From: Cytophagaceae bacterium | GTDB taxonomy: Bacteria > Bacteroidota > Bacteroidia > Cytophagales > Cytophagaceae | Length of the DNA stretch: 64,000 bases | Direction of reading: 5' to 3' | NCBI GenBank assembly: GCA_025455005.1 | Contig: JALONH010000007.1 | Coordinates: 41,912 to 105,911 of the forward strand | Shown here: positions 1-7,936 of the stretch, in pieces | How the letters are laid out: each line of letters opens with the position of its first letter | Position numbering within the stretch: position 1 is the stretch's first letter | Notes under the pieces: generated by a model | The model's input: the letters and a program-made list of their open reading frames with translations, nothing else | What the model was told of the DNA's origin: nothing | The model's database searches: none | Program-made: the position numbers and the translations under genes

Positions 1-160
1 CATAGGGGAAAGCCGCTTGCCCATCATTTATCCATGTAGAGACCGACGATTCAAAATTTGTATTGGGAGTCGATAGTAAGCTTTCAAAGGTGGATGTTTG
101 AGCCCAGTTGATTAAACTGTTCAAACACATTAAGGATAGAATTAAGAATGGTTTTTTCAT
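1..160 (-). CDS. Exported protein coupled to btuB (3' end beyond the window)
   Basis: Only the first 53 codons are visible; the gene runs off the left edge. The N-terminus has a signal peptide (MKKPFLILSLMCLNSLINWA, then QTS) followed by a segment beginning STFESLL. Its ATG shares one base with the btuB stop codon (TAATG), so translation is probably coupled and the gene shares the upstream cobalamin riboswitch. In Bacteroidota, genes placed directly after a riboswitch-controlled btuB often encode surface or exported B12-binding partners such as DUF4465 or YncE-like proteins. The early TFE motif is compatible with DUF4465, but too little is visible to assign the family. The export signal is seen; a cobalamin-related role is inferred from position. 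Confidence 0.75.
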   Translation of the reverse strand, partial: MKKPFLILSLMCLNSLINWAQTSTFESLLSTPNTNFESSVSTWINDGQAAFPY

Positions 161-2058
161 TAGAAATGAAGGGTTAATTGTATAGTATAGTTTCGTAATG
201 GCAGGGGTCTTCCTGCCATCAATTGGTAATGGGTATTGGTAATATTTTGGATCATGAATTGGATTTGTCCCCTCTGGACGGAATTGTAGAATATATCGTA
301 ATTCAATTGCCCATTGAGTATTGTAAAGGCGTCCAGCCAAGTGGAATTGTCACTTGTTGTAAAGCGCCAAGAATTCCACTGTAATTGAATACTTAAACTA
401 AAACGTTGAAAAGAATATAGTCCGCTACAAGAGAATTTGTATGGAGGAATATATATCAGTTGCTTCCCTTCTACAGCTGTATTGCTATCGGATGATGTGA
501 TTGTTATCGTTTTATAGTAGCCCATTTCTGCTTGAATACCAATTTTATGGAGCGGAGAAAATGGATGAAATAGTTTACCGGATACTTCAATTCCTGAATT
601 TTCGACTTTACGAATGTTTTCTGCACTCCAATACCCTAGATTGGGTTGCCAGAGAATCCAATCATTTATTTTACCATAGAAAGCACTACAATCCAAAGCC
701 CCCATCCAAGAAGCAGTGGATTTAGACCATTCCACTCCTACTTCTGTTTGCCCTCCTTTTTCCGGATTCAAGTCCTTATTACCACCCGGATTCCAATACA
801 AATCATTTAAGGTGGGAAGTCGGTATACACCGGAATATTTTGTTCGGACAAGAAAATATTTTTTGAATCGATACTCAGCTCCTATTGAAGGTACAGGATG
901 TAAAAGTCTTGTTTGATATTCTTGTCTTAAACTGATTTGAACTTTAAGAGATGAAGTGATTTTCCATTGACCGGAAAGAAAATAACTTAAACGAGGTAAA
1001 TATATTTTAGAAGGGGAATAATTAGCAGTAGAAGTCCATTGTCCAAGGTATTGTAAGCCTGTAGTCCATTGCATTTTTGAAGAAATCTGATGATAAAATT
1101 CGTAGTCCACGGATAATTGGGTAGGTTGAATAACAGAATAAAGGGAACTCTTCTCAGAGCTATACCACATTTTATCTCGTTGTACTCCTATTCGAATCAA
1201 CTGCTTACTTTTTTTTAACAGTTGACTTACGATAAATCCGGATTTCAACCAACGATCTTTTTGTTGGCCGTCATTGGGTACTTCAATAGTGCTTATTAAT
1301 CCTCTGTTCGCCCATTGGTACCATGACCACCACTGTATGTTAATATTTTTTTTGGAAAATTGATATTGAGTAAAGACACCTGTTTGAATAGAAGAAGCAT
1401 TAGTTATAGTATGTCTTTCTTTTCCATTTGGTGAAGATGTCCAATAGGAATAATCGTTTGCAGATTTTAGTAAATAGGGTTGCATTTTCCATTGGTGGTG
1501 TTTAAACTTTCCTTGATAAAGAAGGTATCCGGAATAGGAATGAAAACTTCCTATTGAGGTTTGTACTGTCAACTGTTTACTTTTTCCTGTATCAATACTA
1601 GATTTCCAATCAATGACTCCTCCTATGGCTCCACTTCCAATGACGGCACTTTGCGCACCATATTGTAGTGATGTAGATGAAAATAAAAAGGAAGGAAGAA
1701 GTGAATAATCCATCATTCCGGTAGTAGCGGAATTTATATTCATTCCATTGATACTCGTTCTGGTTTGAGTTGGACTTGTTCCTCTAAAACTAATAGTGCT
1801 TAAGGAATTGCCCCCATAATTTTTTATATATATGGAGGATAATAAGGATAATGTTTCAGTTGAATAGGGAGAAATAGCAAGACTTTTGCTTAGTTCGACC
1901 TGTTTTGAACCTAGAGCATGAGTTGTCGTACGGTCAGCGCAAACTACTACCGTATCAATGGTTTGAACAAATGTGCGGGATTGGCTATAGGAAATATAGC
2001 TTACCAATAGAAGGAATAGTAACCAACTATATCGTATCCCAACGTAACTGTTTTTCAT
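160..2058 (-). CDS. btuB: TonB-dependent vitamin B12 receptor, BtuB type
   Basis: A 632-residue outer-membrane receptor. Residues 1-26 form a signal peptide ending in SYSQ. A plug domain follows at about 35-150: DTVVV opens the TonB-box region, and the plug contains ISFRGTSPTQTRTSINGMNI and the QYGAQSAVIGSGAIGG stretch. The rest is a 22-strand-type barrel ending in an aromatic-rich strand with terminal Phe (YTIQLTLHF). There is no N-terminal carboxypeptidase-like domain, unlike the receptor at 4843-7239. The substrate assignment rests on the cobalamin riboswitch directly upstream on the same strand, since barrel sequence alone would not separate B12 from other substrates. It would bind corrinoids and pass them to the periplasm using TonB energy. 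The stop codon overlaps the next start (TAATG). Confidence 0.9.
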   Translation of the reverse strand: MKNSYVGIRYSWLLFLLLVSYISYSQSRTFVQTIDTVVVCADRTTTHALGSKQVELSKSLAISPYSTETLSLLSSIYIKNYGGNSLSTISFRGTSPTQTRTSINGMNINSATTGMMDYSLLPSFLFSSTSLQYGAQSAVIGSGAIGGVIDWKSSIDTGKSKQLTVQTSIGSFHSYSGYLLYQGKFKHHQWKMQPYLLKSANDYSYWTSSPNGKERHTITNASSIQTGVFTQYQFSKKNINIQWWSWYQWANRGLISTIEVPNDGQQKDRWLKSGFIVSQLLKKSKQLIRIGVQRDKMWYSSEKSSLYSVIQPTQLSVDYEFYHQISSKMQWTTGLQYLGQWTSTANYSPSKIYLPRLSYFLSGQWKITSSLKVQISLRQEYQTRLLHPVPSIGAEYRFKKYFLVRTKYSGVYRLPTLNDLYWNPGGNKDLNPEKGGQTEVGVEWSKSTASWMGALDCSAFYGKINDWILWQPNLGYWSAENIRKVENSGIEVSGKLFHPFSPLHKIGIQAEMGYYKTITITSSDSNTAVEGKQLIYIPPYKFSCSGLYSFQRFSLSIQLQWNSWRFTTSDNSTWLDAFTILNGQLNYDIFYNSVQRGQIQFMIQNITNTHYQLMAGRPLPLRNYTIQLTLHF

Positions 2059-2164
2059 AGCTTATTCGATTGGAAGTTTCCATCGAAAGCCAAACATGTT
2101 AAGGGAAGATAAATCGTATTAAGGACTTACCCTTAGCCTTTTCACCGAAAGCTTCGAATAGTAT

Positions 2165-2325
2165 CTATTGGCAGGTCTTCTGACTTTCTCCATTTTATCT
2201 GTCTTCCCAAGCTAAACTTAGTGACTGAAATAGATAAAACGCTTTATGAGATTACAGCAGCGGGAACTGTTCCGGACTTACACCGGATTCCCTTTTAATT
2301 CCATTACAGAAATAATGGAAACCAA
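2165..2325 (-). promoter_or_regulatory. Cobalamin (adenosylcobalamin-type) riboswitch
   Basis: Read on the minus strand, the region holds the hallmark blocks of the cobalamin aptamer in order. An opening stem lies near 2300-2322. Then comes the conserved core GGTGTAAGTCCGG followed by GCTGCTGTAA (about 2249-2284). Near 2170-2185 the closing block AGTCAGAAGACCTGCC matches the classic B12-box 3' element. It sits about 107 nt ahead of the btuB start, where it would repress receptor expression when intracellular cobalamin is plentiful. No strong terminator stem with a U-tract is visible between the aptamer and btuB, so control is more likely translational, as usual for such leaders in Bacteroidota. 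The boundaries are approximate. Confidence 0.93.
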
Positions 2326-2334
2326 AAGACAATA

Positions 2335-2342
2335 CAAAATTA
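2335..2342 (-). promoter_or_regulatory. Predicted -7 promoter box for riboswitch-btuB
   Basis: On the minus strand this is TAATTTTG, matching the Bacteroidota -7 consensus TAnnTTTG. Transcription would start near 2328, just before the first conserved riboswitch element. The -33 position reads TTTT rather than TTTG, so only the -7 box is convincing. The response-regulator gene ends 25 bp further upstream. Confidence 0.55.
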
Positions 2343-2367
2343 AATATTTTATAGTATAATAAAAAAA

Positions 2368-3009
2368 TTATATTAGTTTATTTTCCATAGCTATTCGAAT
2401 TAACTCTGCAGTATTCTGCGCTTTTAATTTTTTCATGATGTTAATCCGATGTGTTTCAACCGTCCGTGTACTGATGATTAATTTCTCGGCTATCATTTTA
2501 GTACTTAAACCTTCTGCCACTTCTTTTAATACTTCCTTTTCTCTTTGAGTTAATACATTTTCTAATGATACATCGGATGTTTTTTGATTGCTTAATCCTT
2601 GTATTAGAATTTCAGAAACGGTTGAATTAAAATATTTCTGACCATTATATACTTGTTTCAAACCATATATAATTTCTTCATGATTGGCATTTTTAAGTAA
2701 ATAAGACATGGCACCGGCTTGTACACTTTTTAAAATATACTCCGGATCTTCATGCATAGATAAAATAACACATTTTATGGATGGGTTAATTTCTCTAACT
2801 TCTCGTATTACCTGTATACCATTTTTAATGGGCATGTTCAAATCCAATAATGCAATATCCGGTATCTCTTGAAGTATTATATCAATAGCTTCAACTCCTG
2901 TTGTTGCCTCCCCTACGATTTCTGCTCCCCACTCTTTCTGCAATAAATTTTTTACACCATCTCGCAGTAAAATGTGATCGTCGGCTATTACGATTCTAAC
3001 TTTATTCAT
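2368..3009 (-). CDS. NarL/LuxR-family response regulator
   Basis: A 213-residue two-domain transcription factor. The receiver domain (about 4-120) has the acidic pocket D10-D11, phosphoacceptor D56 in LLDLNMP, S84 in ILSMHED and K106 in YLLKN. The C-terminal LuxR-type helix-turn-helix (about 148-210) contains LTQREKEVLKEVAEG and TVETHRINIMKKL. It overlaps the end of the histidine-kinase gene by 8 nt and is almost certainly that kinase's partner. The pair follows a TonB receptor in the same overlapping run, so its targets may concern that uptake system or envelope functions. The regulon cannot be read from this sequence. Confidence 0.95.
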   Translation of the reverse strand: MNKVRIVIADDHILLRDGVKNLLQKEWGAEIVGEATTGVEAIDIILQEIPDIALLDLNMPIKNGIQVIREVREINPSIKCVILSMHEDPEYILKSVQAGAMSYLLKNANHEEIIYGLKQVYNGQKYFNSTVSEILIQGLSNQKTSDVSLENVLTQREKEVLKEVAEGLSTKMIAEKLIISTRTVETHRINIMKKLKAQNTAELIRIAMENKLI

Positions 3010-4849
3010 ATGCTATTGGAATTTCAATTTGAATATGTGTTCCTTTTCCCGGTTCGGTTTCTATCGAACACGTTCCTTGTAACATTTGCGTCCGCTCTTT
3101 AATATGTACAAGTCCCTTACCGGACTGTATTGAATCTTTTATGAAGCCCTTCCCATTATCTGTAATATCCATTCGAATAGAATGGATGTCCCGTACTACA
3201 GTAATTTCAATTGTCGAGGCATTAGCATATTTTAAAGCATTATTTAACGCTTCTTGTGCTATTCTATAAAGATTAATACGGATTTCATATGGTGTTTTAG
3301 ATTTGTATCCATCATTAATATAATATAACTCTACAGTTGTTTTAGGACTTGATTTTTGTATCGTGTCGATTAAGTGTCTTAATCCTGCTTCTAATCCAAA
3401 ATCAACTAATACCGTTGGCATAACATCTCTAGAAATACGTCTGACTTCTTGTATCGATTCATCTATTAATAACATTAGCTGTTTTTTGTTGGTATCTGGT
3501 ATGTTATTTTCAACCCCTAATTGTAATCGAAGAGCTGTTAATAGTTGACCTAGTCCATCATGAAGATCTCTCGCTATCCGTTCACGTTCTTTCTCTTGCC
3601 CTTCTATTAATGCTTTGGTATTTTGACTCATCAATAGAATCTCTTTCTTTCTGCTTTCTATCAGATTATTTTTCATAACGGATAAAGCATTTCCTAATTT
3701 GTCAAACGCATGTTTAGGTTGTAAGGGAACACTATAGTTTCCTTTACCAATATTTTCTGTTAAAAAAATAGTATTATCTATTGTATCGATTAATTGATTG
3801 ATTGCACCATATAATTCACCTACTTCTTTGTTATTTGCTGTGTTCTGAATCGGCACAGCAGGATACCCTCCGGCAATTTGGATGAGTTTCGTATTTACAA
3901 GTTTAACTGGTTGTGTTACTTGATTCGTTAATAGTAATGCAAGCCCACCTAATAGTATAGAGAATACTATCGTAAGACAAATTAAAATTTTCTTTAGCCT
4001 TTGGATGGGAATCATTGCTTCCTTCCAATCAATCTCGCTAATTATTTTAAATGACATCTTTCCAAGGATTAATACATTGCTGACACTGATTACATCTACT
4101 CCTCTGTAATCTTTGATGGTTCCTTTGAAATGATGGCTGGAATCTTGGTGAAGAACTGCTTCAGTAGCTACAGTTATAGGTTCTGACGTTTTCTGAATAA
4201 ATCGAGACCGTGTTCTCATTTTTTTATTACGTACAATATAACTCTCTCCTGTTTCACCTAATCCACTTCTTTCCTCAACAACATCCGTCCAAATACTTGG
4301 TTGAATTAAATAAAGTACAGTATAAGTAGATTCGTTTTTTTTAAAAGTATATACAAATAAAAGTTTTAATTCATTAGAAAAGGATATTTCTGAGATGTCT
4401 AGTAATAGTAATTGATCAAGTGGAATAGATTTAATTTGGTAAAGTAAAGATTTATTGGTTAAAGCAATTCGAGTTGGTTGATCATATTTTTTTTCATTAC
4501 CAATAGTAGAAAGATATACAAACTCCTTCAGTACTATTGCTGCACCAAAATTTGTGGTGTCAATGGGTATATACTGTCCTGTTTCAATGGAAGAGACAAC
4601 TAATTTATTTTTTTGTATTAATGCAGATTCTATACGTTTTATTGTATGTTCAATATTTTTCTTTTTTAAAATATTTACGGATAATAATTGATTGGTTGTT
4701 CTATCTAACATAGATTGTTTGGCTTCCTTGTATATCAATAGAGAAATACCGGTTAAGCATAAAGAACCAATACTAATAAAAGCAACAACAATTTTTGTAG
4801 AAAAACTTATAGTATTATACTTTTTAATCCATTCTATCATATTTACCAT
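3002..4849 (-). CDS. Cache-domain sensor histidine kinase (HisKA_3 type)
   Basis: A 615-residue membrane kinase. One transmembrane helix lies at about 19-40, followed by an extracytoplasmic sensor of roughly 245 residues with Cache-like features (GLGETGESYIV, DYRGVDVISV, ISEIDWKEA). A second helix at about 288-308 leads to a HAMP-like linker. The HisKA_3 dimerisation box EKERERIARDLHDGLGQLL carries the phosphoacceptor H430, and a HATPase domain follows (NALKYANAS, DNGKGF, GKGLVHIKERTQML). Cache domains bind small extracellular ligands in many sensors. The start overlaps the receptor stop; an alternative ATG three codons later lies just past that stop. HisKA_3 kinases normally pair with NarL-type regulators, which fits the next gene. 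Confidence 0.93.
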   Translation of the reverse strand: MVNMIEWIKKYNTISFSTKIVVAFISIGSLCLTGISLLIYKEAKQSMLDRTTNQLLSVNILKKKNIEHTIKRIESALIQKNKLVVSSIETGQYIPIDTTNFGAAIVLKEFVYLSTIGNEKKYDQPTRIALTNKSLLYQIKSIPLDQLLLLDISEISFSNELKLLFVYTFKKNESTYTVLYLIQPSIWTDVVEERSGLGETGESYIVRNKKMRTRSRFIQKTSEPITVATEAVLHQDSSHHFKGTIKDYRGVDVISVSNVLILGKMSFKIISEIDWKEAMIPIQRLKKILICLTIVFSILLGGLALLLTNQVTQPVKLVNTKLIQIAGGYPAVPIQNTANNKEVGELYGAINQLIDTIDNTIFLTENIGKGNYSVPLQPKHAFDKLGNALSVMKNNLIESRKKEILLMSQNTKALIEGQEKERERIARDLHDGLGQLLTALRLQLGVENNIPDTNKKQLMLLIDESIQEVRRISRDVMPTVLVDFGLEAGLRHLIDTIQKSSPKTTVELYYINDGYKSKTPYEIRINLYRIAQEALNNALKYANASTIEITVVRDIHSIRMDITDNGKGFIKDSIQSGKGLVHIKERTQMLQGTCSIETEPGKGTHIQIEIPIAYE

Positions 4850-7239
4850 TTTAGAAGGAGTTTAATATTTAGAAAACGTTGCGATAAGGTGTTGGGGACA
4901 GCATAATAATTAGAGGAATAATCAGGTAACCATAAATAAGAAATAGTATTACTTGTCCCTAATAAATTTAGTATTTCAGCACTTATCCAAATCGATTCAA
5001 AAGCTTTATTTTTTTCAATTGATTTATTATTAAACTGAATCAATTTAGAAAAACCAATATCCACCCTTCTATAGGGTGGGGCATTTAATACCGAACGCAT
5101 ATCCGGTTCGTTCGGTGGCCCAAAGGGTAAACCTGAACTAAAAACTAAATTTAAAAAAACACGTAAGCTAGGATTATTAGGTATATGGTCTTGAAAAAAG
5201 ATACTGGCAGTAACTCTTTGATCACTCGGTCTTCGAATATATCCTTTTGTATCAAACGTTACATCTTCTTTTGTACTTAAGATTCCCAGATTGAACCAAC
5301 TCTCTAAACCTTTAATAAATTCTCCATTTAATCTAACGTCTGCTCCATAGGCATACGCATTTCCTAAATTTTCACCATAATATCGGATTCGTATATCGTA
5401 TAAATCGTATGGAATAATATTCGTCATATACTTATAATATATTTCAGATGTTAAATAAAAGGTTCTATCCCACCACGAAATTTTATTCTTCATACCCATT
5501 ACCCACTGCCATGATCGTTGTGATTTAATGGATGTTGTATTTAATGTCCCATCCAATTTTCTTAATTCTCTATAATAACCCGGTTGATGATATGCACCCA
5601 TTGCCATTGTATAGCTTACATTTGGATGGTTTTTTGGCTGATATCTATACTGAATTCTTGGAGATATTAAAAATTCATTGGAGGTTGACCAATAATGTCC
5701 CCGAATTCCTATTGTAATGAAATGAGTTGAATCGAAAACTTGTGAATATTGAACATAGGGTTGTATTCGTTGATTAATCAATGCATTTTCTTTATAAACA
5801 CTTTTTGTTAATGTAACATATTGCGAAGAGTCCGTAAAACTATATTCATCTAATAAATCCTGAATGTTTTCATAATGATATTTTAGACCTCCTTCCACCT
5901 TCTGTCTTGGAGATAAAGTATAGCTCGTTTTAGACCCTATTTGTACATTATGAACTAGCATTTTATTTCTTCCATGGTCAAAGTAACTTCCAATACCTTT
6001 TGTAATTAAATTTTGATTAAATCCGGAGGTAGAAGGGTCTGGATCAACCTCTGATATTCTATATCCTGCTTCCACATCATAGAACTCGCGTTCTACTGAG
6101 TAAATATAACTCCCCCAAAGCGAAGATGTTACTTGATTATTCCAGGTCTTATTCCATCGAATAGATTGTTGAATCATATGTTGTCGAATATCTTCTCTAC
6201 CATCAAATCCAATATCTATTTGTAGTGGATTATCTAAGGTTCCAAATGTGGTTTTTCTATTAGAGGGTATTACTAAATATTGGTTTTGATTAATAACAGA
6301 AAAAAGTTCAATATTAGAACGCAAAGGATGGTTTTTAATAGAATATTTAGATGTAAGATCTAGGGTGAAAATATTTTGCCAATCCCAAAATAAGGGTAAA
6401 TATTCCCCTTTTGTATCTAAAGTATTCAATAAATATCGACTACTTTTTAATCGAGCTCCTGAAAGCCAATACAGACGTTGGTGTAGTTTACTTTCAACAT
6501 GTATACTTCCACCCAACAAACCCGCTGTTAAAGAACCTTTGAATTGTTGAGGCGTTTTATACTGTACTGCTAAAACAGATGATAATTTATCTCCATATTT
6601 AGCTTCCCATCCCCCTGAATTAAAAGTAGCTTTTTGTACTAAATCCGGATTGACAAAACTTAATCCTTCTTGTTGTCCTGTTTGAAGCAGTTGAGGTCTA
6701 TAGACCTCTATATCATTAACATAAATTAAGTTTTCATCAAAATTACCCCCACGAACGGAATATTGATTCGATAATTCATTCGTAGAACTTACTCCAAGTG
6801 CCATTCCCACAATACTTTTGGAAAAGTCACCAAATGCACTGGGAAGGTATTTAGGAATGATTGGATTCAGTTCGGTATCGTTTAAACCTACTTCCAGCAA
6901 TCGACTACTTTCAATGTATACTTTACTCCCTTCCAACACATTTAAATAAACCTCAATAAATAAATAGGTACTGGATGTTAGGTTGATTTCTTTTCGAACT
7001 TTTTTATAACCGGTAAATCGAAACGTGAGAGAAGTAGCATTTTCTTTCGGTACTACTAGAACAAATTTTCCATTAGAATCCGTTGTCGTCAGGAACAAAC
7101 TATCATTTAAAAAAATATATACACCAGGAATTCTCGATCCACTTGTATCGGATACTACACCTTCAACTTTGGCCGTATTCGTTTGGCTATATAATGGTAG
7201 AAACGATAAAAAACTTAATACAATAAGGAAATGTTTCAT
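4843..7239 (-). CDS. TonB-dependent receptor with carboxypeptidase-like N-terminal domain
   Basis: A 798-residue outer-membrane receptor. It has a signal peptide (1-18), then a carboxypeptidase-regulatory-like beta-sandwich at about 23-95 (KVEGVVSDTSGSRIPGVYIF; FRFTGYKK). The plug at about 125-225 includes YSVRGGNFDENLIYVNDIEV, and a barrel ends in IKLLLKW. No SusD-like partner is adjacent, so a SusCD-type glycan system is unlikely. The gene overlaps the downstream sensor kinase by 7 nt and follows rpe by 30 nt. The overlap with a kinase and regulator suggests the substrate, or its uptake, is sensed, but the substrate is unknown. Its repeated RGG-containing plug is typical of Bacteroidota receptors. 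Confidence 0.93.
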   Translation of the reverse strand: MKHFLIVLSFLSFLPLYSQTNTAKVEGVVSDTSGSRIPGVYIFLNDSLFLTTTDSNGKFVLVVPKENATSLTFRFTGYKKVRKEINLTSSTYLFIEVYLNVLEGSKVYIESSRLLEVGLNDTELNPIIPKYLPSAFGDFSKSIVGMALGVSSTNELSNQYSVRGGNFDENLIYVNDIEVYRPQLLQTGQQEGLSFVNPDLVQKATFNSGGWEAKYGDKLSSVLAVQYKTPQQFKGSLTAGLLGGSIHVESKLHQRLYWLSGARLKSSRYLLNTLDTKGEYLPLFWDWQNIFTLDLTSKYSIKNHPLRSNIELFSVINQNQYLVIPSNRKTTFGTLDNPLQIDIGFDGREDIRQHMIQQSIRWNKTWNNQVTSSLWGSYIYSVEREFYDVEAGYRISEVDPDPSTSGFNQNLITKGIGSYFDHGRNKMLVHNVQIGSKTSYTLSPRQKVEGGLKYHYENIQDLLDEYSFTDSSQYVTLTKSVYKENALINQRIQPYVQYSQVFDSTHFITIGIRGHYWSTSNEFLISPRIQYRYQPKNHPNVSYTMAMGAYHQPGYYRELRKLDGTLNTTSIKSQRSWQWVMGMKNKISWWDRTFYLTSEIYYKYMTNIIPYDLYDIRIRYYGENLGNAYAYGADVRLNGEFIKGLESWFNLGILSTKEDVTFDTKGYIRRPSDQRVTASIFFQDHIPNNPSLRVFLNLVFSSGLPFGPPNEPDMRSVLNAPPYRRVDIGFSKLIQFNNKSIEKNKAFESIWISAEILNLLGTSNTISYLWLPDYSSNYYAVPNTLSQRFLNIKLLLKW

Positions 7240-7269
7240 ACGTTCTATACCAACGCAAAAAGGATTATT

Positions 7270-7917
7270 TTATTTTTTCATATTGGCTATTGTCGCTATT
7301 GGGTCGGAGGAGGAAAATACATAATTTCCGGCTACTAAGACGTCCGCACCTGAAGCAACTAATCTTGGACCGGTAACGTCATTTACACCTCCATCAATTT
7401 CGATTAGGGTAGGTGCGCTTTTTTGGAGGATTAAATTTTTAAGACGTTCTACTTTTGAATACGTGTGTTCAATAAATTTTTGTCCACCAAATCCCGGATT
7501 GACGGACATCAAGCAAATCATATCGATATCGGAAATACATTCTTCTAATAAAGAAATAGATGTATGAGGATTTATTGCTACCCCTGCCTTGCACCCGGAG
7601 TCCTTTATTTGATGAATGGTACGGTGTAAATGTGTGCAAGCTTCATAATGAACAGAAATGGTGGAAGCTCCATGTTCTGCAAATGATGTAATATATTTTT
7701 CCGGTTGGACAATCATTAAATGAACATCCAACGGTTTAGTTGCTTTTTTCTTTAAAATAGAAAGTATAGGAAAGCCAAAGGATATGTTGGGAACAAAAAC
7801 ACCGTCCATGATATCAACATGAAACCAATCGGCTGCACTTTGATTAATCATTTCAATATCTTTTTCTAATTGACCGAAATTAGCGGACAATATACTTGGG
7901 GCTATAATGGTACTCAT
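7270..7917 (-). CDS. rpe: Ribulose-phosphate 3-epimerase
   Basis: A 215-residue TIM-barrel enzyme that interconverts ribulose-5-phosphate and xylulose-5-phosphate in the pentose phosphate pathway. Visible signatures are IIAPSILSANF at the N-terminus, the HVDIMDGVFVPNISFG metal-site block, LDVHLMI, MSVNPGFGGQKF, IEIDGGVN, and the phosphate-binding ADVLVAGNYVF. The start is placed at the ATG at 7917 because the family begins at this motif; an in-frame TTG five codons upstream would add an atypical YICL extension. A TATATTTG sequence (7922-7929, minus strand) lies immediately before the ATG but would give an almost leaderless transcript, and no -33 box is seen. The gene probably belongs to the surrounding operon. 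Confidence 0.96.
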   Translation of the reverse strand: MSTIIAPSILSANFGQLEKDIEMINQSAADWFHVDIMDGVFVPNISFGFPILSILKKKATKPLDVHLMIVQPEKYITSFAEHGASTISVHYEACTHLHRTIHQIKDSGCKAGVAINPHTSISLLEECISDIDMICLMSVNPGFGGQKFIEHTYSKVERLKNLILQKSAPTLIEIDGGVNDVTGPRLVASGADVLVAGNYVFSSSDPIATIANMKK

Positions 7918-7936
7918 AAGACAAATATACAATATG

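Noticed and set aside
2119..2135. TAAGG/CCTTA hairpin between riboswitch and btuB as a terminator
   Set aside because: The stem is 5 bp and lacks a U-tract on the minus strand.
7922..7929. TATATTTG as an rpe promoter
   Set aside because: It would start transcription at or inside the start codon and has no -33 partner, so I mention it only in the gene entry.
7918..7932. Longer rpe reading from a TTG at 7932
   Set aside because: Family members begin at the IIAPSILSANF strand; the extension is atypical. Similar TTG-initiated extensions were rejected for pfkB, argS, the HAD phosphatase and porV.
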